Source: Alphaproteobacteria bacterium (GTDB lineage Bacteria; Pseudomonadota; Alphaproteobacteria; Micropepsales; Micropepsaceae). From it: a stretch of 64,000 nt of DNA. Under the pieces are notes generated by a model. That model saw nothing but the letters and a program-made list of their open reading frames with translations. It was not told where the DNA came from and ran no database searches. The position numbers and the translations under genes were made by a program. Of the stretch, positions 11,604 to 22,618 are shown piece by piece; the first letter of the stretch is position 1; the number at the start of each line of letters is the position of its first letter. Location: positions 1-64,000 of the forward strand of contig CANJIS010000010.1 of assembly GCA_947474565.1 (NCBI GenBank), in the 5' to 3' direction.

Positions 11604-11966
11604 ATGGTCCGTGTGCTCAACTTCGTGTGTGTCGCCCTGATGGGCCTGGCCATTCTGGGCCTCTATCACGTCTCCGAAGCCACCCGCGTCGCCCGCGTTG
11701 AGTTGAGCCGCGTCAGCAGCAAGATCACCGATACCAAAGGCCAGATCGGCGTGCTCGAGATGGAATGGGAGCATGTTGCCGGTCCGGCCCGCATTCAGGC
11801 GCTGGCCGAACAGCAGGGCATGAGCGACACAACTTCGGTACGCCTGTCGTCCTTCCAGCAATTGCCGCGCCGTGGCGAAGGCCAGGCTTTGGGCAATACG
11901 CCCGTGCATAAAGCCAGCGCCGTGGTGCCTGACGCCGCGGCATCTCCATCTGTCCCGGGAATGTGA
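11604..11966 (+). CDS. ftsL: Cell division protein FtsL
   Basis: A 120-residue bitopic protein: a short cytoplasmic start, one transmembrane helix (about residues 4-22, VLNFVCVALMGLAILGLYHV), then a leucine-zipper-like periplasmic coiled coil (SRVSSKITDTKGQIGVLEMEWEHVA kept here to its key heptads) and a C-terminal tail rich in Ala, Pro and Ser. FtsL forms the FtsQLB complex that activates septal FtsW-FtsI synthesis. Identity rests on topology and on its invariant position between rsmH and ftsI rather than sequence, as is usual for FtsL. An AGGAGG ribosome site precedes the ATG. Confidence 0.88.
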   Translation: MVRVLNFVCVALMGLAILGLYHVSEATRVARVELSRVSSKITDTKGQIGVLEMEWEHVAGPARIQALAEQQGMSDTTSVRLSSFQQLPRRGEGQALGNTPVHKASAVVPDAAASPSVPGM

Positions 11967-11970
11967 GGCG

Positions 11971-13590
11971 ATGGCGCAACGGACGATCGGTCAACTTCAG
12001 CGGCGCATTGTTATCGGGGCGGGATTCTGCATTGTCGCCTTCGCGCTGGTTGGCCTTCGTCTGGTGCATGTGACGCTAATGAGCGGCCCGGTGACGGCCG
12101 GCTTTTCCGATCATGTCGAAATCGCCCGCGCCGATCTCACCGACCGCAATGGCGAATTGCTGGCCCGCGATCTGCCGGTGAAAGATCTCTATGCCCGCCC
12201 GCACGTCTTCTGGGACAAGGAACAGGCAGCGCGCGAACTTGCCGCCGCCACCGGCGCCGATCAGCATCGGCTGGATTTTGGATTCAAGAACGCTAAGCAT
12301 CCTTATGTGCTGGTGGCGCGGCAATTGACGCCGGAGAGCCAAGTCAAGGTGATGCATTTGGGCCTGCCGGGACTGGAATTCGAACCCAGCGCCAAGCGTT
12401 TCTATCCCGGCGCCCGCACCTCGGCGCAGATTGTGGGCATCACCGATCCCGACAATAACGGTTTGTCGGGGCTGGAGCTGGGGCTGGAGAAACAGATTCA
12501 CGCCAATGCCGGCGGCCAGCTTGCCACCTCCATCGACAGCCGCGTGCAGTACATCCTGGCGCATGAAGCTGAGGCCGCGCGCCAGACCTTCAGCGCCAAA
12601 GCGGCTGGCGGTGTTGTGATGGATGTGAACAGCGGTGAAGTGCTGGCTATGATTTCCACGCCAGACTTCGATCCCAATGCGCGTCGCCTGACCGCGGGAG
12701 ACTCCACCCGCAACATGATGGCCCAGGATGTTTATGAACTGGGTTCGGTATTCAAGATTTTCTCATTCGCCTTGGCGTTCGAGGATCACACCATCCGCGA
12801 CCTGGACGAAGTTTTTCCCATCGGCCAAGGTTACAAGATCGGCAAATACACCATCCATGAAGCCGAACACATGCCGGCCACGTTGCTGGCGCGCGATATC
12901 CTGGCACAGTCCTCCAATATCGGCACGGCTCAGATCGCCTTGCGCTCCGGCAGCACGCGGCAAGCGGCCTTCCTGGCCAATCTTGGTCTGCTCAAGCCGG
13001 TGAAAAGCGAATTGCCGGAAACCGCCCGCCCGCTTTATCCCCGCAGCAACTGGGGCACGATCGAAACTGCCACCATCGGTTTTGGCCAGGGCATTTCGGT
13101 CAGCCCGCTCAGCTTCGTCGCCGCTGCCGCCACGGTGGTGAATGGCGGGCGCCGCATCCAGCCGACGTTCGTCAAACAGGCGCCGGGTACCGACAATCGC
13201 GGCGAGCAAGTGCTGAAGCCGGAAACAAGCCAGGCGATGCGCGATCTGCTGCGCTATGTCGTTACCAACGGCACCGGCCGCAAAGCCGATATCGCGGGCT
13301 ATGATGTCGGCGGCAAGACCGGCTCGGCCCAGGTGCCGGGACCGGGCGGCCGCTATATCCCGCATGCTCTGCGCACGTCGTTCTATGCCGTCTTCCCGGT
13401 GCGCAATCCGCGCTACATCGTTTTTGTGCTGCTCGACCAGCCGCATGGCACCAAGGAAACCGGCGGCTTCGCGCTGGCCAGCTATACCGCCGTGCCCATC
13501 GTCGCGAAGGTCATCTCACGCATCGCGCCCTTGTTGGGCGTTCCGAATAACGCGCCTGATCCCGTGGTTCTGGCGCGCAGCAATTCATAA
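11971..13590 (+). CDS. ftsI: Peptidoglycan D,D-transpeptidase FtsI (PBP3)
   Basis: A 539-residue class B penicillin-binding protein: N-terminal transmembrane helix (about 10-32), dimerisation domain with R-x-G-like DRNGELLARDLPV, and the transpeptidase domain with the three active-site motifs Ser259-Val-Phe-Lys (GSVFK), SSN (AQSSNIGT) and KTG (GGKTGSAQ). It crosslinks septal peptidoglycan together with FtsW. The frame is open upstream into ftsL; 11971 is chosen because it starts just before the transmembrane helix and four bases after the ftsL stop. Its TAA stop shares a base with the murE ATG. Confidence 0.96.
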   Translation: MAQRTIGQLQRRIVIGAGFCIVAFALVGLRLVHVTLMSGPVTAGFSDHVEIARADLTDRNGELLARDLPVKDLYARPHVFWDKEQAARELAAATGADQHRLDFGFKNAKHPYVLVARQLTPESQVKVMHLGLPGLEFEPSAKRFYPGARTSAQIVGITDPDNNGLSGLELGLEKQIHANAGGQLATSIDSRVQYILAHEAEAARQTFSAKAAGGVVMDVNSGEVLAMISTPDFDPNARRLTAGDSTRNMMAQDVYELGSVFKIFSFALAFEDHTIRDLDEVFPIGQGYKIGKYTIHEAEHMPATLLARDILAQSSNIGTAQIALRSGSTRQAAFLANLGLLKPVKSELPETARPLYPRSNWGTIETATIGFGQGISVSPLSFVAAAATVVNGGRRIQPTFVKQAPGTDNRGEQVLKPETSQAMRDLLRYVVTNGTGRKADIAGYDVGGKTGSAQVPGPGGRYIPHALRTSFYAVFPVRNPRYIVFVLLDQPHGTKETGGFALASYTAVPIVAKVISRIAPLLGVPNNAPDPVVLARSNS

Positions 13591-15080
13591 TGGCACCACA
13601 ATCTTTCGAGATGGTGGCGCCTAAGAAAGACAACAACGCCATGGTGGCGGAGAAGCGTATCACGGGCCGTGATTTCACGGGCCTGACCAGCGACAGCCGC
13701 AAGGCTGCGCCGGGCTTTCTGTTCGCCGCGCTGGCGGGCAGCAAGATGGATGGCGCGCGCTTCGTCGCCGATGCGGTGGGCCGCGGCGCCAGTGCGGTGC
13801 TGGGCAAGCCCGAACTGGCCGATGAAGCCAAGGCGCTGGGCGTCACCTTCATCGCCGATGAAAATCCTCGCCTGGGTCTGGCCCGGATGGCGGCGGAATT
13901 TTACGCCGCGCAGCCCAGCATGGTTGCTGCTGTTACCGGCACCAAGGGCAAATCCTCTATCGTCGCCTTTCTGCGAGAAATCTGGACGGCGCTGGGCAAG
14001 CCGGCGGCCAGTCTGGGTACGGTCGGTGTTATCTCGCCCAAGGGCGCCACGCCGCTCAATCACACCACGCCCGATCCGGTGGAAATTCACGCGCTGCTGG
14101 CGCAGTTGAAAATGGATGGCGTGGATCATCTTGCCATCGAAGCCTCCAGCCATGGCCTGGACCAGTTCCGGCTGGATGGCGTGAAGATTGCCGCCGCGGG
14201 CTTTACCAACATCACCCGCGATCACATGGATTATCACACCAGCTTTGAGCATTACATGTCCGCCAAGCTTCGGCTGGTGGATGAAGTGGTGGCGCCGGAT
14301 GGCGTGGCGGTGATCAATGCCGATGCCGATCACGCTGAGCAATTCATCTTCGCTGCCAAGCGCCGTGGGTTGCGGCTGATTACGACCGGTGAAAAGGGCG
14401 ACACCATCAGGCTGGCCCGCCGTGACAGCCAGGGTGACGCCCAGGCCTTGACGATTCAGTACGGGGACAAGAATTACGATGTGCTGTTGCCGCTGGCTGG
14501 CGCATTCCAGGCTTCCAATGCTTTGGTCGCGGCAGGTCTTGCCATCGGCCTGGGTGAAGACGCGGCCAAAGTGTTTGCCACACTGGCGCATCTGAAAGGT
14601 GCGCCGGGCCGGATGGAAAAGGTCGCTTTCGCCAAGTCCGGCGCGCCCATCTATGTCGATTACGCCCATACGCCCGACTCTTTGGAAAAAGTACTGCAGG
14701 CGCTCCGCCCCCACACCACGAACAAGCTTCATGTGGTGTTCGGCTGCGGCGGCGACCGCGACAAGGGCAAGCGCCCCTTGATGGGCCAGATCGCTTCTGC
14801 CCTGGCAGATGACGTGATCGTCACTGACGACAATCCTCGCACCGAAAGCGCCGACGCCATACGCGCCGCCATCCTGGCCGAAGCCAAAGGTGCGCGCGAA
14901 ATCGGCGACCGCCATGACGCAATCAAAACCGCCATCGCCGCACTGAAAGCGGGCGATGTGCTGGTGATTGTCGGCAAGGGCCATGAGACCGGGCAATATG
15001 TGAAGGGCCAGGTCATTCCCTTCTCTGACCGCGAGGAAGCGCTGAAAGCGGCTTTGGCTTTGGGAGGGCGCGCGGCATGA
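13590..15080 (+). CDS. murE: UDP-N-acetylmuramoyl-L-alanyl-D-glutamate--2,6-diaminopimelate ligase
   Basis: A 496-residue Mur ligase adding the third stem residue. The ATP-binding motif TGTKGKSS is at about residue 113, the central HNxxN-like region and the DHMDYH segment follow, and the C-terminal DNPR motif (TDDNPRTESA) identifies meso-diaminopimelate rather than lysine as substrate. The first ATG overlaps the ftsI stop (TAATG); an in-frame ATG at 13641 would remove 17 residues that are poorly conserved-looking and is an alternative start. It overlaps murF by four bases. Confidence 0.95.
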   Translation: MAPQSFEMVAPKKDNNAMVAEKRITGRDFTGLTSDSRKAAPGFLFAALAGSKMDGARFVADAVGRGASAVLGKPELADEAKALGVTFIADENPRLGLARMAAEFYAAQPSMVAAVTGTKGKSSIVAFLREIWTALGKPAASLGTVGVISPKGATPLNHTTPDPVEIHALLAQLKMDGVDHLAIEASSHGLDQFRLDGVKIAAAGFTNITRDHMDYHTSFEHYMSAKLRLVDEVVAPDGVAVINADADHAEQFIFAAKRRGLRLITTGEKGDTIRLARRDSQGDAQALTIQYGDKNYDVLLPLAGAFQASNALVAAGLAIGLGEDAAKVFATLAHLKGAPGRMEKVAFAKSGAPIYVDYAHTPDSLEKVLQALRPHTTNKLHVVFGCGGDRDKGKRPLMGQIASALADDVIVTDDNPRTESADAIRAAILAEAKGAREIGDRHDAIKTAIAALKAGDVLVIVGKGHETGQYVKGQVIPFSDREEALKAALALGGRAA

Positions 15081-16441
15081 CGCTGTGGTCTTCCACCGAG
15101 GCTGAAACCGCCACCCTGGGCAAGGCCACCGGGCGCTTTGCCGTGAACGGGCTTTCCATTGATACGCGCACCCTCAAAGAAGGCGATCTGTTCGTGGCGC
15201 TGAAGGGCGATGCGCGCGATGGCCATGACTTCGTCCGCGCCGCTTTCGCTGCCAAAGCCGGTGCCGCTTTGGTGACGCACAAGCCGGAGGGCGACTCAAA
15301 TGGAGAAGTGGGGGGCCCGCTGCTCACCGTTTCCAACACCCAGCGCGGTCTTGAAGATCTGGCCCGCGCCGCCCGCGCCCGCAGCAATGCCAAAATCCTG
15401 GCCGTCACCGGCAGCGCCGGAAAGACCACCACCAAAGAGATTTTGCGTCATGCCCTGAACGGGCTGGGCCGCACCCATGTTTCGGCGGCGTCGTATAACA
15501 ATCAATGGGGCGTGCCCCTGTCTCTGGCCTCGCTCCCCGCCGATGCCGAGTATGGCGTGTTTGAAGTCGGGATGAATCATTTCGGCGAGATCCGCAATCT
15601 GGTCTCGTTTGTCCGCCCGCATGTGGCGATGATCACCACCATCGCCCCGGCGCATCTGGAATTCTTCGGCAATTGCGAATCCATCGCCGATGCCAAGTCC
15701 GAAATCTTTGAAGGCCTGGTGCCGGGCGGCGCAGCCTTGATCCCCGCCGACAGTCCTTATGCCGAGCGCCTGGCGGCGCGGGCGAAGCAGGTCAAGGTCA
15801 GCCAGCTGGTGCGGTTCGGCAAAAGCGGCGAAGCCAAACTGATTTCCATCACGCCGGACGGCGAAGGCATGCGCCTCAAGGCCGATATTCTGGGTCATGC
15901 GGTGGATTGCTTTGTCGGCGCGCCTGGCGCGCACATCGCGGCCAACGCGGTGGGCGCCCTGGCGGCGGTGGCGCTGGCCGATGGCGATGTGTTGAACGCC
16001 GCAGCCGGGCTGAAGGATTTCACCGCCCTGAAGGGCCGTGGCGCGCGCTTCCAAAGCGGTGATGTCACCGTGATCGACGAAAGCTACAACGCCAATCCCG
16101 CTTCCATGGCGGCGGCGCTGGCGCTTTTGGGCGAGTCCAAAGGCCGTAAGCTTGCGGTACTGGGCGACATGCTGGAAATGGGCCCCGGCGATCATCACGC
16201 CGCGCTGATCGCGCCGATAGACGCCGCGCGCACCGATCTGGTGTTTGCCGCCGGCCGCGAGATGAAAGCCTTGTGGGATGCATTGCCGCAAACGCGGCGC
16301 GGCGCCTATGCGGAGAATTCTGCGGCGCTGGCGCCGCAACTTCTCAACGCGCTCAAGGCCGGTGACACCGTGCTGGTGAAGGGATCGTTCGGCAGCAAAA
16401 TGGGTTTGATCGTGGACGCGCTGAAGGCGAGGGCCGGCTGA
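15077..16441 (+). CDS. murF: UDP-N-acetylmuramoyl-tripeptide--D-alanyl-D-alanine ligase
   Basis: A 454-residue Mur ligase that attaches D-Ala-D-Ala to complete the cytoplasmic UDP-MurNAc-pentapeptide. Motifs: N-terminal substrate domain with [16 protein letters not shown], the P-loop [12 protein letters not shown] (about residue 112-123), [21 protein letters not shown], and C-terminal [11 protein letters not shown] and LGDMLEMG, all typical of MurF. It lies between murE and mraY, with ATGA and TGATG overlaps at its two ends. Confidence 0.96.
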   Translation: MTLWSSTEAETATLGKATGRFAVNGLSIDTRTLKEGDLFVALKGDARDGHDFVRAAFAAKAGAALVTHKPEGDSNGEVGGPLLTVSNTQRGLEDLARAARARSNAKILAVTGSAGKTTTKEILRHALNGLGRTHVSAASYNNQWGVPLSLASLPADAEYGVFEVGMNHFGEIRNLVSFVRPHVAMITTIAPAHLEFFGNCESIADAKSEIFEGLVPGGAALIPADSPYAERLAARAKQVKVSQLVRFGKSGEAKLISITPDGEGMRLKADILGHAVDCFVGAPGAHIAANAVGALAAVALADGDVLNAAAGLKDFTALKGRGARFQSGDVTVIDESYNANPASMAAALALLGESKGRKLAVLGDMLEMGPGDHHAALIAPIDAARTDLVFAAGREMKALWDALPQTRRGAYAENSAALAPQLLNALKAGDTVLVKGSFGSKMGLIVDALKARAG

Positions 16442-17532
16442 TGCTTTATTATCTCTCGCTTCTCACACACACCGACCAGCTCGCCTTCTTCCGGCTGTTC
16501 CGCTACCTGACTTTCCGCTCCGGCGCGGCGGTGATGACGGCGCTGGCCATCGCCTTTTTCATCAATCCGCTTCTGATACGCTGGCTCAAAGTAAAGCAGG
16601 GCAAAGGCCAGCCCATTCGCAGTGATGGCCCGCAGCGCCATATCGTGGAAAAAGCCGGCACCCCGACCATGGGCGGCATTCTTATCCTTATTCCCTGGCT
16701 GATTTCGACCTTGCTGTGGGCGCAGCTTTCCAATCGCTATGTCTGGGTTGTGCTGATGGTGACGGCGGGCTTCGGCCTGCTGGGCTTCCTGGATGACTAT
16801 TACAAGGTGACGAAGCGCACCGCTGACGGCCTTTCCGGCCGCACCCGTCTGGCGATTGAGTTCGGCCTCGCCTTTCTTGCCACCTGGTTCATCATGCGGC
16901 TTGAAGCGCCGGAGCTGTCCGGATCGCTGGCCATTCCCTTCATCAAAACCGCCCTGGTGCCGTTGGGCCTGTTCTTTATCGTGGTCGGCGGTTTTGTAAT
17001 TACCGGCGCCGCCAATGCGGTGAATTTCACCGACGGGCTGGATGGCCTTGCCATCGTGCCGGTGATGATCGCTGCCGCCACCTTCACCTTGATCGTCTAT
17101 CTGGTCGGCAATGAGCGGTTCGCCGCTTACCTGCAGCTTCCCTACATTGTGGCGTCTGGCGAGCTGGCTGTTTTCCTGGCCGCGCTGGTTGGGGCTGGTT
17201 TGGGCTTCCTTTGGTACAACGCTCCGCCGGCCGCCATTTTCATGGGCGATACCGGTTCGCTGTCCTTGGGCGGTGCGTTGGGCGCGGTGGCGGTGGTGGC
17301 CAAACATGAGATCGTGCTGGCAATTGTCGGCGGCCTGTTTGTGCTGGAAACCGTCTCGGTGATTGTGCAGGTGGTCAGCTTCAAGCTCACGGGAAAGCGC
17401 GTCTTTCGCATGGCGCCGATCCATCATCATTACGAGCAGTTGGGGTGGAGCGAATCCACCATCGTGATCCGCTTCTGGATCGTTGCCGTGGTGCTGGCCC
17501 TGGCCGGCCTCGCCACCTTGAAACTGCGGTGA
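16441..17532 (+). CDS. mraY: Phospho-N-acetylmuramoyl-pentapeptide-transferase
   Basis: A 363-residue polytopic inner-membrane enzyme that transfers phospho-MurNAc-pentapeptide to undecaprenyl phosphate, making lipid I. About ten hydrophobic helices are visible. Signature motifs include KAGTPTMGG, the catalytic aspartates of FLDDYYK and [29 protein letters not shown], and the C-terminal [10 protein letters not shown] loop. Length is normal. The ATG overlaps the murF stop and murD begins four bases after its stop. Confidence 0.98.
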   Translation: MLYYLSLLTHTDQLAFFRLFRYLTFRSGAAVMTALAIAFFINPLLIRWLKVKQGKGQPIRSDGPQRHIVEKAGTPTMGGILILIPWLISTLLWAQLSNRYVWVVLMVTAGFGLLGFLDDYYKVTKRTADGLSGRTRLAIEFGLAFLATWFIMRLEAPELSGSLAIPFIKTALVPLGLFFIVVGGFVITGAANAVNFTDGLDGLAIVPVMIAAATFTLIVYLVGNERFAAYLQLPYIVASGELAVFLAALVGAGLGFLWYNAPPAAIFMGDTGSLSLGGALGAVAVVAKHEIVLAIVGGLFVLETVSVIVQVVSFKLTGKRVFRMAPIHHHYEQLGWSESTIVIRFWIVAVVLALAGLATLKLR

Positions 17533-17536
17533 GAGA

Positions 17537-18964
17537 ATGATCGCCGCCCACGCCTTTACTGGCCGCACCGTCGCCGTCTTCGGACTGGCCCGGACAGGCT
17601 TGGGCGCGGTGCGATCGCTGATCGCGGGCGGGGCGCAGGTGATTGCCTGGGACGATAACAGCGCAGCGCGCGATGCCGGCGGCGTTGAAGGCGCCGAGAT
17701 CATGCCCTGGCGGGAATGGCCCTGGGAAACCATCGCGGCTCTTATACTAAGCCCCGGCGTGCCGCTGACCCATCCCAAGCCCCATGAAGTTGTTGTGCAT
17801 GCCAATCGCGCCGGTGTGGCGGTGATTGGCGATGTCGAATTGTTCGCCCGCGAAATCCGCGCCGATGCCAGCAAGCCTGGCCGCGCCCCCGTCATCGCCA
17901 TCACTGGCACCAATGGCAAATCCACCACCACGGCGCTGATCGGGCACATTCTTTCCACCAACGGTTTCGATGCGCAGATTGGCGGCAATATCGGCAAGTC
18001 GGTGCTGGAACTGGCTTCGCCTTCGGCCCGCAGCGTCTATGTGCTGGAAATGTCCAGCTTCCAGATCGATCTCACGCCGGGTCTGAAGCCCGATATCGCG
18101 GTGCTGTCCAATCTCAGCGCCGATCATCTTGACCGCCATGGCAGCATGGAGAATTACACCGCCATCAAGCAGCGTCTCCTTAATCAGGTTCCCAAGGATG
18201 GCCAGGCCATTGTCGGCGTGGATGACGCGTTCGGCGCCGCCATTTTTACCCAGCTGCAAGGCCCAAACATTGCCGCCACCGCCGTGTCGGTGGGCAAGGT
18301 TCTGGGCCGCGGCATCTTTGCGGTGGATGGCGCGCTCTATGATGCCCAGAACGGCCAGGCCGAAAAGGTCATGACGCTCAGCGACGCGGCGCATCTTCCG
18401 GGCGCGCATAACTGGCAGAACGCAGCATTGGCTTTCGCCGCCACCAAACCCTTTGTGAAAGACAATCGCGCCATCGCCACCGCCATCGCCAGCTTCCCGG
18501 GCCTGGCGCACCGCATGGAAGATGTCGGCCATATCGGCAAAACCGCCTTCATCAATGACTCCAAGGCGACCAATGCCGACGCGACCGCGCGGGCGCTGGC
18601 GGTCTATCCCGATATTTTCTGGATTGCCGGCGGCAAGCCAAAATCCGGCGGCATTGATGAACTGACGTCTTATTTTTCCCGCATCCGGCGCGCCTATCTG
18701 ATCGGCGAAGCGGCGCACGCCTTTGCCCGCACGTTGGACGGCAAGGCGCCCTATGAAATGTCCGGCACCCTGGATGCGGCCGTGGTCTCGGCGGCGCGCG
18801 ATGCCGCCGCTTCCAATCTGCCCCAGCCGGTGGTGCTGTTGTCGCCGGCCTGCGCGTCTTATGACCAGTTCAAGGATTTCGAACAGCGCGGCGATGCTTT
18901 CCGCGCCGCGGTGGCCCGTCTGCCGCAAGATGCTCATCTCCTGAAGTCGGGGGCGGCGTCATGA
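17537..18964 (+). CDS. murD: UDP-N-acetylmuramoylalanine--D-glutamate ligase
   Basis: A 475-residue Mur ligase adding D-glutamate to UDP-MurNAc-L-Ala. It has an N-terminal Rossmann-like domain (VAVFGLARTGLGAVRSL), the P-loop ITGTNGKSTTTALI (about residue 120-133), the SSFQID motif typical of MurD, DHLDRHGS, NDSKATN, and the glycine-rich C-terminal LLSPACASYDQFKDFEQRGD, which is a strong MurD signature. It overlaps ftsW by four bases. Confidence 0.97.
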   Translation: MIAAHAFTGRTVAVFGLARTGLGAVRSLIAGGAQVIAWDDNSAARDAGGVEGAEIMPWREWPWETIAALILSPGVPLTHPKPHEVVVHANRAGVAVIGDVELFAREIRADASKPGRAPVIAITGTNGKSTTTALIGHILSTNGFDAQIGGNIGKSVLELASPSARSVYVLEMSSFQIDLTPGLKPDIAVLSNLSADHLDRHGSMENYTAIKQRLLNQVPKDGQAIVGVDDAFGAAIFTQLQGPNIAATAVSVGKVLGRGIFAVDGALYDAQNGQAEKVMTLSDAAHLPGAHNWQNAALAFAATKPFVKDNRAIATAIASFPGLAHRMEDVGHIGKTAFINDSKATNADATARALAVYPDIFWIAGGKPKSGGIDELTSYFSRIRRAYLIGEAAHAFARTLDGKAPYEMSGTLDAAVVSAARDAAASNLPQPVVLLSPACASYDQFKDFEQRGDAFRAAVARLPQDAHLLKSGAAS

Positions 18965-20127
18965 GTATTTCGCGCGCCGACAAGGGCAGCTTCGCCAATT
19001 GGTGGTTCACCGTGGACAAGGTGGCGCTCACCGGCATGGCGCTGCTGGCCGGTATCGGCCTGATGCTGGCCTTTGCCGCCAGCCCCGCGATCACCGGCGG
19101 GCCGATCACTGCGGGCGACTTCCGCTATGCCGCCCGCCAGCTGCTCTATTTCTCGCTGGCGCTCGGCATCATGGGCGGCGCATCGCTGCTGTCGCTGCGC
19201 CAGGTCAAGATTGCCGCCGCTTTTGTGTTTGCGCTTTCCCTGATCGGCGCCTTTCTGGTTCTGTTCGTGGGCGCCGATGTGCTGGGCGCCCGCCGCGAAC
19301 TGGATTTTGGCCCTGTCAGCCTGCAACCGTCCGAATTCCTCAAGCCGAGCTTTGCTATCTTGGCGGCGGCGGTGCTGTCTGATCGTGCACCGCTGTCGAT
19401 GCCCAAGCCGGCGCTCACCTTCCTGCTGATTGCGCCCGCCATTGTGATCCTGTTGCTGCAACCCGATGTCGGTCAGACCGGATTGCTGTTGTCCCTGTGG
19501 GGCGCGATGCTGTTTTTCGCCGGCCTGCCACTGTTCTGGGTTGCATTGCTGGCGGCGATATCGGGTGTGCTGGGCTTCACCGCCTACACGATTTTCCCCC
19601 ATGTCCATCACCGGGTGGATCAATTCCTCAGCGAGTCCGATATCGGCTATCAGGCCGGATTGGCGCTGAAGGCTTTCGCCCATGGCGGCCTGGCAGGCGT
19701 TGGCCCGGGCGCCGGCACCATCAAATACCGCCTGCCCGACGCCCATTCCGATTACATTTTCGCGGTGGCGGGGGAAGAATTCGGCCTGGTCCTGTGCTTG
19801 GGGATCGCCATTCTGTTTGGTGTCCTGACCGTGCGGCTGCTGCTGCGCGCCGCCGCCGCCCGCGATGCCTTCAGCCAGCTGGCAGGCGCAGGTCTGGCGG
19901 TCGTTACGGCGGTGCAGGCTTTCATCAATATGGGTGTGGCGGTGTCGCTGCTGCCCGCCAAGGGCATGACGCTGCCGTTCATCTCCTATGGCGGCTCGTC
20001 GCTTTTCTCGATCGCACTGACCATGGGTTTTGCTTTGGCAGTGACACGCCAGCGGCCCAAGATCGTTGCGCGCGATGAATCTCTGCTGCAGGCCTTGGGC
20101 GCGCAAAAACGGGGCAGGCTGGCATGA
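18961..20127 (+). CDS. ftsW: Septal peptidoglycan glycosyltransferase FtsW (SEDS family)
   Basis: A 388-residue SEDS protein with about ten transmembrane helices. It polymerises lipid II at the septum as partner of FtsI. SEDS hallmarks seen: LDFGPVSLQPSEFLKPSF, LLQPDVGQTGLL, the conserved YQAGLALKAFAHGGLAGVGPG loop bearing the catalytic aspartate region (KYRLPDAHSDYIFAV), GEEFGLV and PFISYGGSSL near the C terminus. Its position between murD and murG is the standard dcw order, which separates it from the elongation paralogue RodA. Confidence 0.96.
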   Translation: MSISRADKGSFANWWFTVDKVALTGMALLAGIGLMLAFAASPAITGGPITAGDFRYAARQLLYFSLALGIMGGASLLSLRQVKIAAAFVFALSLIGAFLVLFVGADVLGARRELDFGPVSLQPSEFLKPSFAILAAAVLSDRAPLSMPKPALTFLLIAPAIVILLLQPDVGQTGLLLSLWGAMLFFAGLPLFWVALLAAISGVLGFTAYTIFPHVHHRVDQFLSESDIGYQAGLALKAFAHGGLAGVGPGAGTIKYRLPDAHSDYIFAVAGEEFGLVLCLGIAILFGVLTVRLLLRAAAARDAFSQLAGAGLAVVTAVQAFINMGVAVSLLPAKGMTLPFISYGGSSLFSIALTMGFALAVTRQRPKIVARDESLLQALGAQKRGRLA

Positions 20128-21209
20128 GCACCATCGTGCTATCGGCAGGCGGTACCGGCGGGCATCTGTTTCCTGCCCAGGCCCTGGCGGGTGAACTTTC
20201 GCGGCGCGGCCGCAAGATTGTGGTGATGACCGATTCACGTTTCGCCAATTACGCCACCCATTTCCCAGGCGCGGTGATTGCCACGGTGCCATCCTCGCCT
20301 TTCAACGCCATCAGCGCACCGTTCAAGATCGCCGCCGGCGTTCTGATCGCGTTCGCCAAGCTGGTCCGTCTCAAGCCCGCCGCCGTGATCGGATTTGGCG
20401 GCTATCCTTCGGTGCCGGTGATGCTGGCGGCGTGGCTGGCCAATCGCCCCACGGCCATTCTGGAACAGAATGCCGTGGTCGGCCGCGCCAACCGGCTGGT
20501 GATGAATAAAGTGAAGATGGTGGCTGCGGCTTTCCCCATCGCCCGTTTTGCGCCCAGCGATGCCTCCAAGGTCGTTCTCACCGGCAATCCGCTGCGGCCT
20601 GAAGTCATGGCATTATGGGGCGAACCCTATTGCGTGCCGCAAGCCGATGGCGCTGTCCGCATTCTGGTGTTCGGCGGCAGTCAGGGCGCGCGCGCTTTCA
20701 GCAAGATCGTGCCTGCTGCTCTCACGCGCCTGCCGCATGGCTTGAAGCATCGGCTGCACCTGATCCAACAGTGCCGCCCCGAAGACATCGAATCCGTGCG
20801 TCAGATTTACGCCAATGCCGAAATTCGCGCCGAGCTGGCGCCGTTTTTCCCAGACCTGCCCCAGCGCATGGCGGATGCCCATCTGGTGATCGGCCGTTCC
20901 GGCGCCGGCACGGTGGCGGAGTTGATGGCCATCGGCCGCCCCGCCATTCTGGTGCCTTTGCCCTATGCGATGGACGACCATCAGACCGCCAACGCCGACA
21001 TCCTGGCCGATGCCGGGGCGGGATGGCGGGTACGGGAGAGCGATTTAAGCCTGGATTTGTTGACGCAAATGCTGATCGGGATTTTCGCCGATCCGCAAGA
21101 TCTCAAAAGCCGGGCCGATCAAGCCCATGCCCTGGCGGTGCCGAATGCCACAAGCAAATTGGCCGATCTGGTGGAAAGATTGGCCGTATGCCCCGGACAA
21201 CAATCATGA
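20124..21209 (+). CDS. murG: Lipid II synthase MurG (UDP-GlcNAc transferase)
   Basis: A 361-residue GT28 glycosyltransferase that adds GlcNAc to lipid I on the cytoplasmic membrane face. Motifs: the N-terminal glycine loop [16 protein letters not shown], a second glycine loop [38 protein letters not shown], and the donor-binding [25 protein letters not shown] written here across its key residues. Length is normal. ATGA overlaps link it to ftsW and murC. Confidence 0.97.
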   Translation: MSTIVLSAGGTGGHLFPAQALAGELSRRGRKIVVMTDSRFANYATHFPGAVIATVPSSPFNAISAPFKIAAGVLIAFAKLVRLKPAAVIGFGGYPSVPVMLAAWLANRPTAILEQNAVVGRANRLVMNKVKMVAAAFPIARFAPSDASKVVLTGNPLRPEVMALWGEPYCVPQADGAVRILVFGGSQGARAFSKIVPAALTRLPHGLKHRLHLIQQCRPEDIESVRQIYANAEIRAELAPFFPDLPQRMADAHLVIGRSGAGTVAELMAIGRPAILVPLPYAMDDHQTANADILADAGAGWRVRESDLSLDLLTQMLIGIFADPQDLKSRADQAHALAVPNATSKLADLVERLAVCPGQQS

Positions 21210-22618
21210 AGGTCACGACCCGCGTTCCTCTGGATATCGGCGCCATCCATTTCATCGGCATTGGCGGCATCGGCATGAGCGGCATCGCCGAGATCATGCA
21301 CAATCTCGGTTACAAGGTTCAGGGCTCGGATGTTTACGAAAGCGCCAATGTCAAACGCCTCAAGGCGATGGGCATTCCGGTGGCGATCGGCCACAGCGCA
21401 GACAATCTGAAAGACGCGCATGCGGTGGTTTATTCGTCGGCGGTGAAGGCCGGCAATGTCGAATTCGATGCTGCCCGCGCCCAAAGTCTTCCTTTGGTGC
21501 GCCGCGCCGAGATGCTGGCCGAGATCATGCGCTTGCGGTCCTGCGTCGCCATCGCCGGCACCAATGGCAAGACCACGACCACGACGCTGGTCGCGGCGCT
21601 GCTGGATGCCGGCGGCATGGACCCCACTGTGGTCAATGGCGGCATCATCAACGCTTACGGCACCAACGCGCGTCTGGGCGCGGGCGAATGGGTGGTGGTG
21701 GAAGCCGATGAAAGCGACGGCACGTTCCTGCGCCTGCCCGCCACCATTGCGGTGGTGACCAATGCCGATCCGGATCACCTCGATTTCTACGGCACCTTCG
21801 ACAACATGCGCGACGCCTTCCAGCGCTTTATCGAAAATGTGCCCTTCTATGGCTTCGCGGTGCTGTGCCTGGATCATCCGGAAGTGCAGGCCATGGTTGG
21901 CCGCATCACCGACCGCCGCCTGATCACGTATGGTTTCAGCCCCCAAGCCGATGCGCGCGCCGTCAATGTGCGCTTTGCCGAAGGTGTGTCGCATTTCGAT
22001 GTTGTCTTTACTGATCGCCGCAAAGGCAGTGAGACCCGCTGGAACGATCTGTGCTTGCCCATGCCGGGCGAACACAATGTCCAGAACGCCATGGCCGCCA
22101 TTGTGGTGGCGCGCGAGTTGGGCGTGGGCGAAGCGGTGTTGCGCAAGGGCCTCAGTGAATTCAAAGGTGTGGGCCGCCGGTTCTCCAAAATCGGGGAATT
22201 CAAAGGCACCGCGCTGATCGACGATTACGCCCATAATCCTTTCAAGATCGCCGCCGCGCTCAAAGCCGCGCGCCAGGCCTATAGCGGCCCGGTGGTCGCG
22301 GTGGTACAGCCGCATCGCTACACGCGGTTGCGCGATACCTTCGAACAATTCGCCAAATGCCTGAACGATGCCGATGTGGCGGTTATCGCGCCGGTCTATG
22401 CCGCCGGTGAACAGCCGATTGAAGGCTTTGACCGCGATTCCTATGCCGAGGCGCTGCGCGCCCATGGCCATCGCAATGTCGTGACGATTGACGGCGAAGC
22501 CGATCTTGCCGCAGCGGTGGCGCCGTATCTCAAGCCCGGCGGCGCCGTGGTGGGACTGGGCGCCGGTTCGATCAGCGCCTGGATGCACGGCCTTCAGAAA
22601 AAGCTGGAGGCGCGATGA
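21206..22618 (+). CDS. murC: UDP-N-acetylmuramate--L-alanine ligase
   Basis: A 470-residue Mur ligase catalysing the first amino-acid addition. It begins with the nucleotide-binding [19 protein letters not shown], has the P-loop [13 protein letters not shown] (about residue 115-127), [13 protein letters not shown], the [10 protein letters not shown] segment, [10 protein letters not shown] and [10 protein letters not shown] in the C-terminal domain. The frame is open upstream through murG; the ATG at 21206 overlaps the murG stop as ATGA and starts just before the Rossmann motif, while 21188 is a weaker alternative. Confidence 0.97.
   Translation: MKVTTRVPLDIGAIHFIGIGGIGMSGIAEIMHNLGYKVQGSDVYESANVKRLKAMGIPVAIGHSADNLKDAHAVVYSSAVKAGNVEFDAARAQSLPLVRRAEMLAEIMRLRSCVAIAGTNGKTTTTTLVAALLDAGGMDPTVVNGGIINAYGTNARLGAGEWVVVEADESDGTFLRLPATIAVVTNADPDHLDFYGTFDNMRDAFQRFIENVPFYGFAVLCLDHPEVQAMVGRITDRRLITYGFSPQADARAVNVRFAEGVSHFDVVFTDRRKGSETRWNDLCLPMPGEHNVQNAMAAIVVARELGVGEAVLRKGLSEFKGVGRRFSKIGEFKGTALIDDYAHNPFKIAAALKAARQAYSGPVVAVVQPHRYTRLRDTFEQFAKCLNDADVAVIAPVYAAGEQPIEGFDRDSYAEALRAHGHRNVVTIDGEADLAAAVAPYLKPGGAVVGLGAGSISAWMHGLQKKLEAR

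Noticed and set aside
16306-17997. 563-codon minus-strand open frame
   Set aside because: Antisense to murF, mraY and murD; no domain seen.
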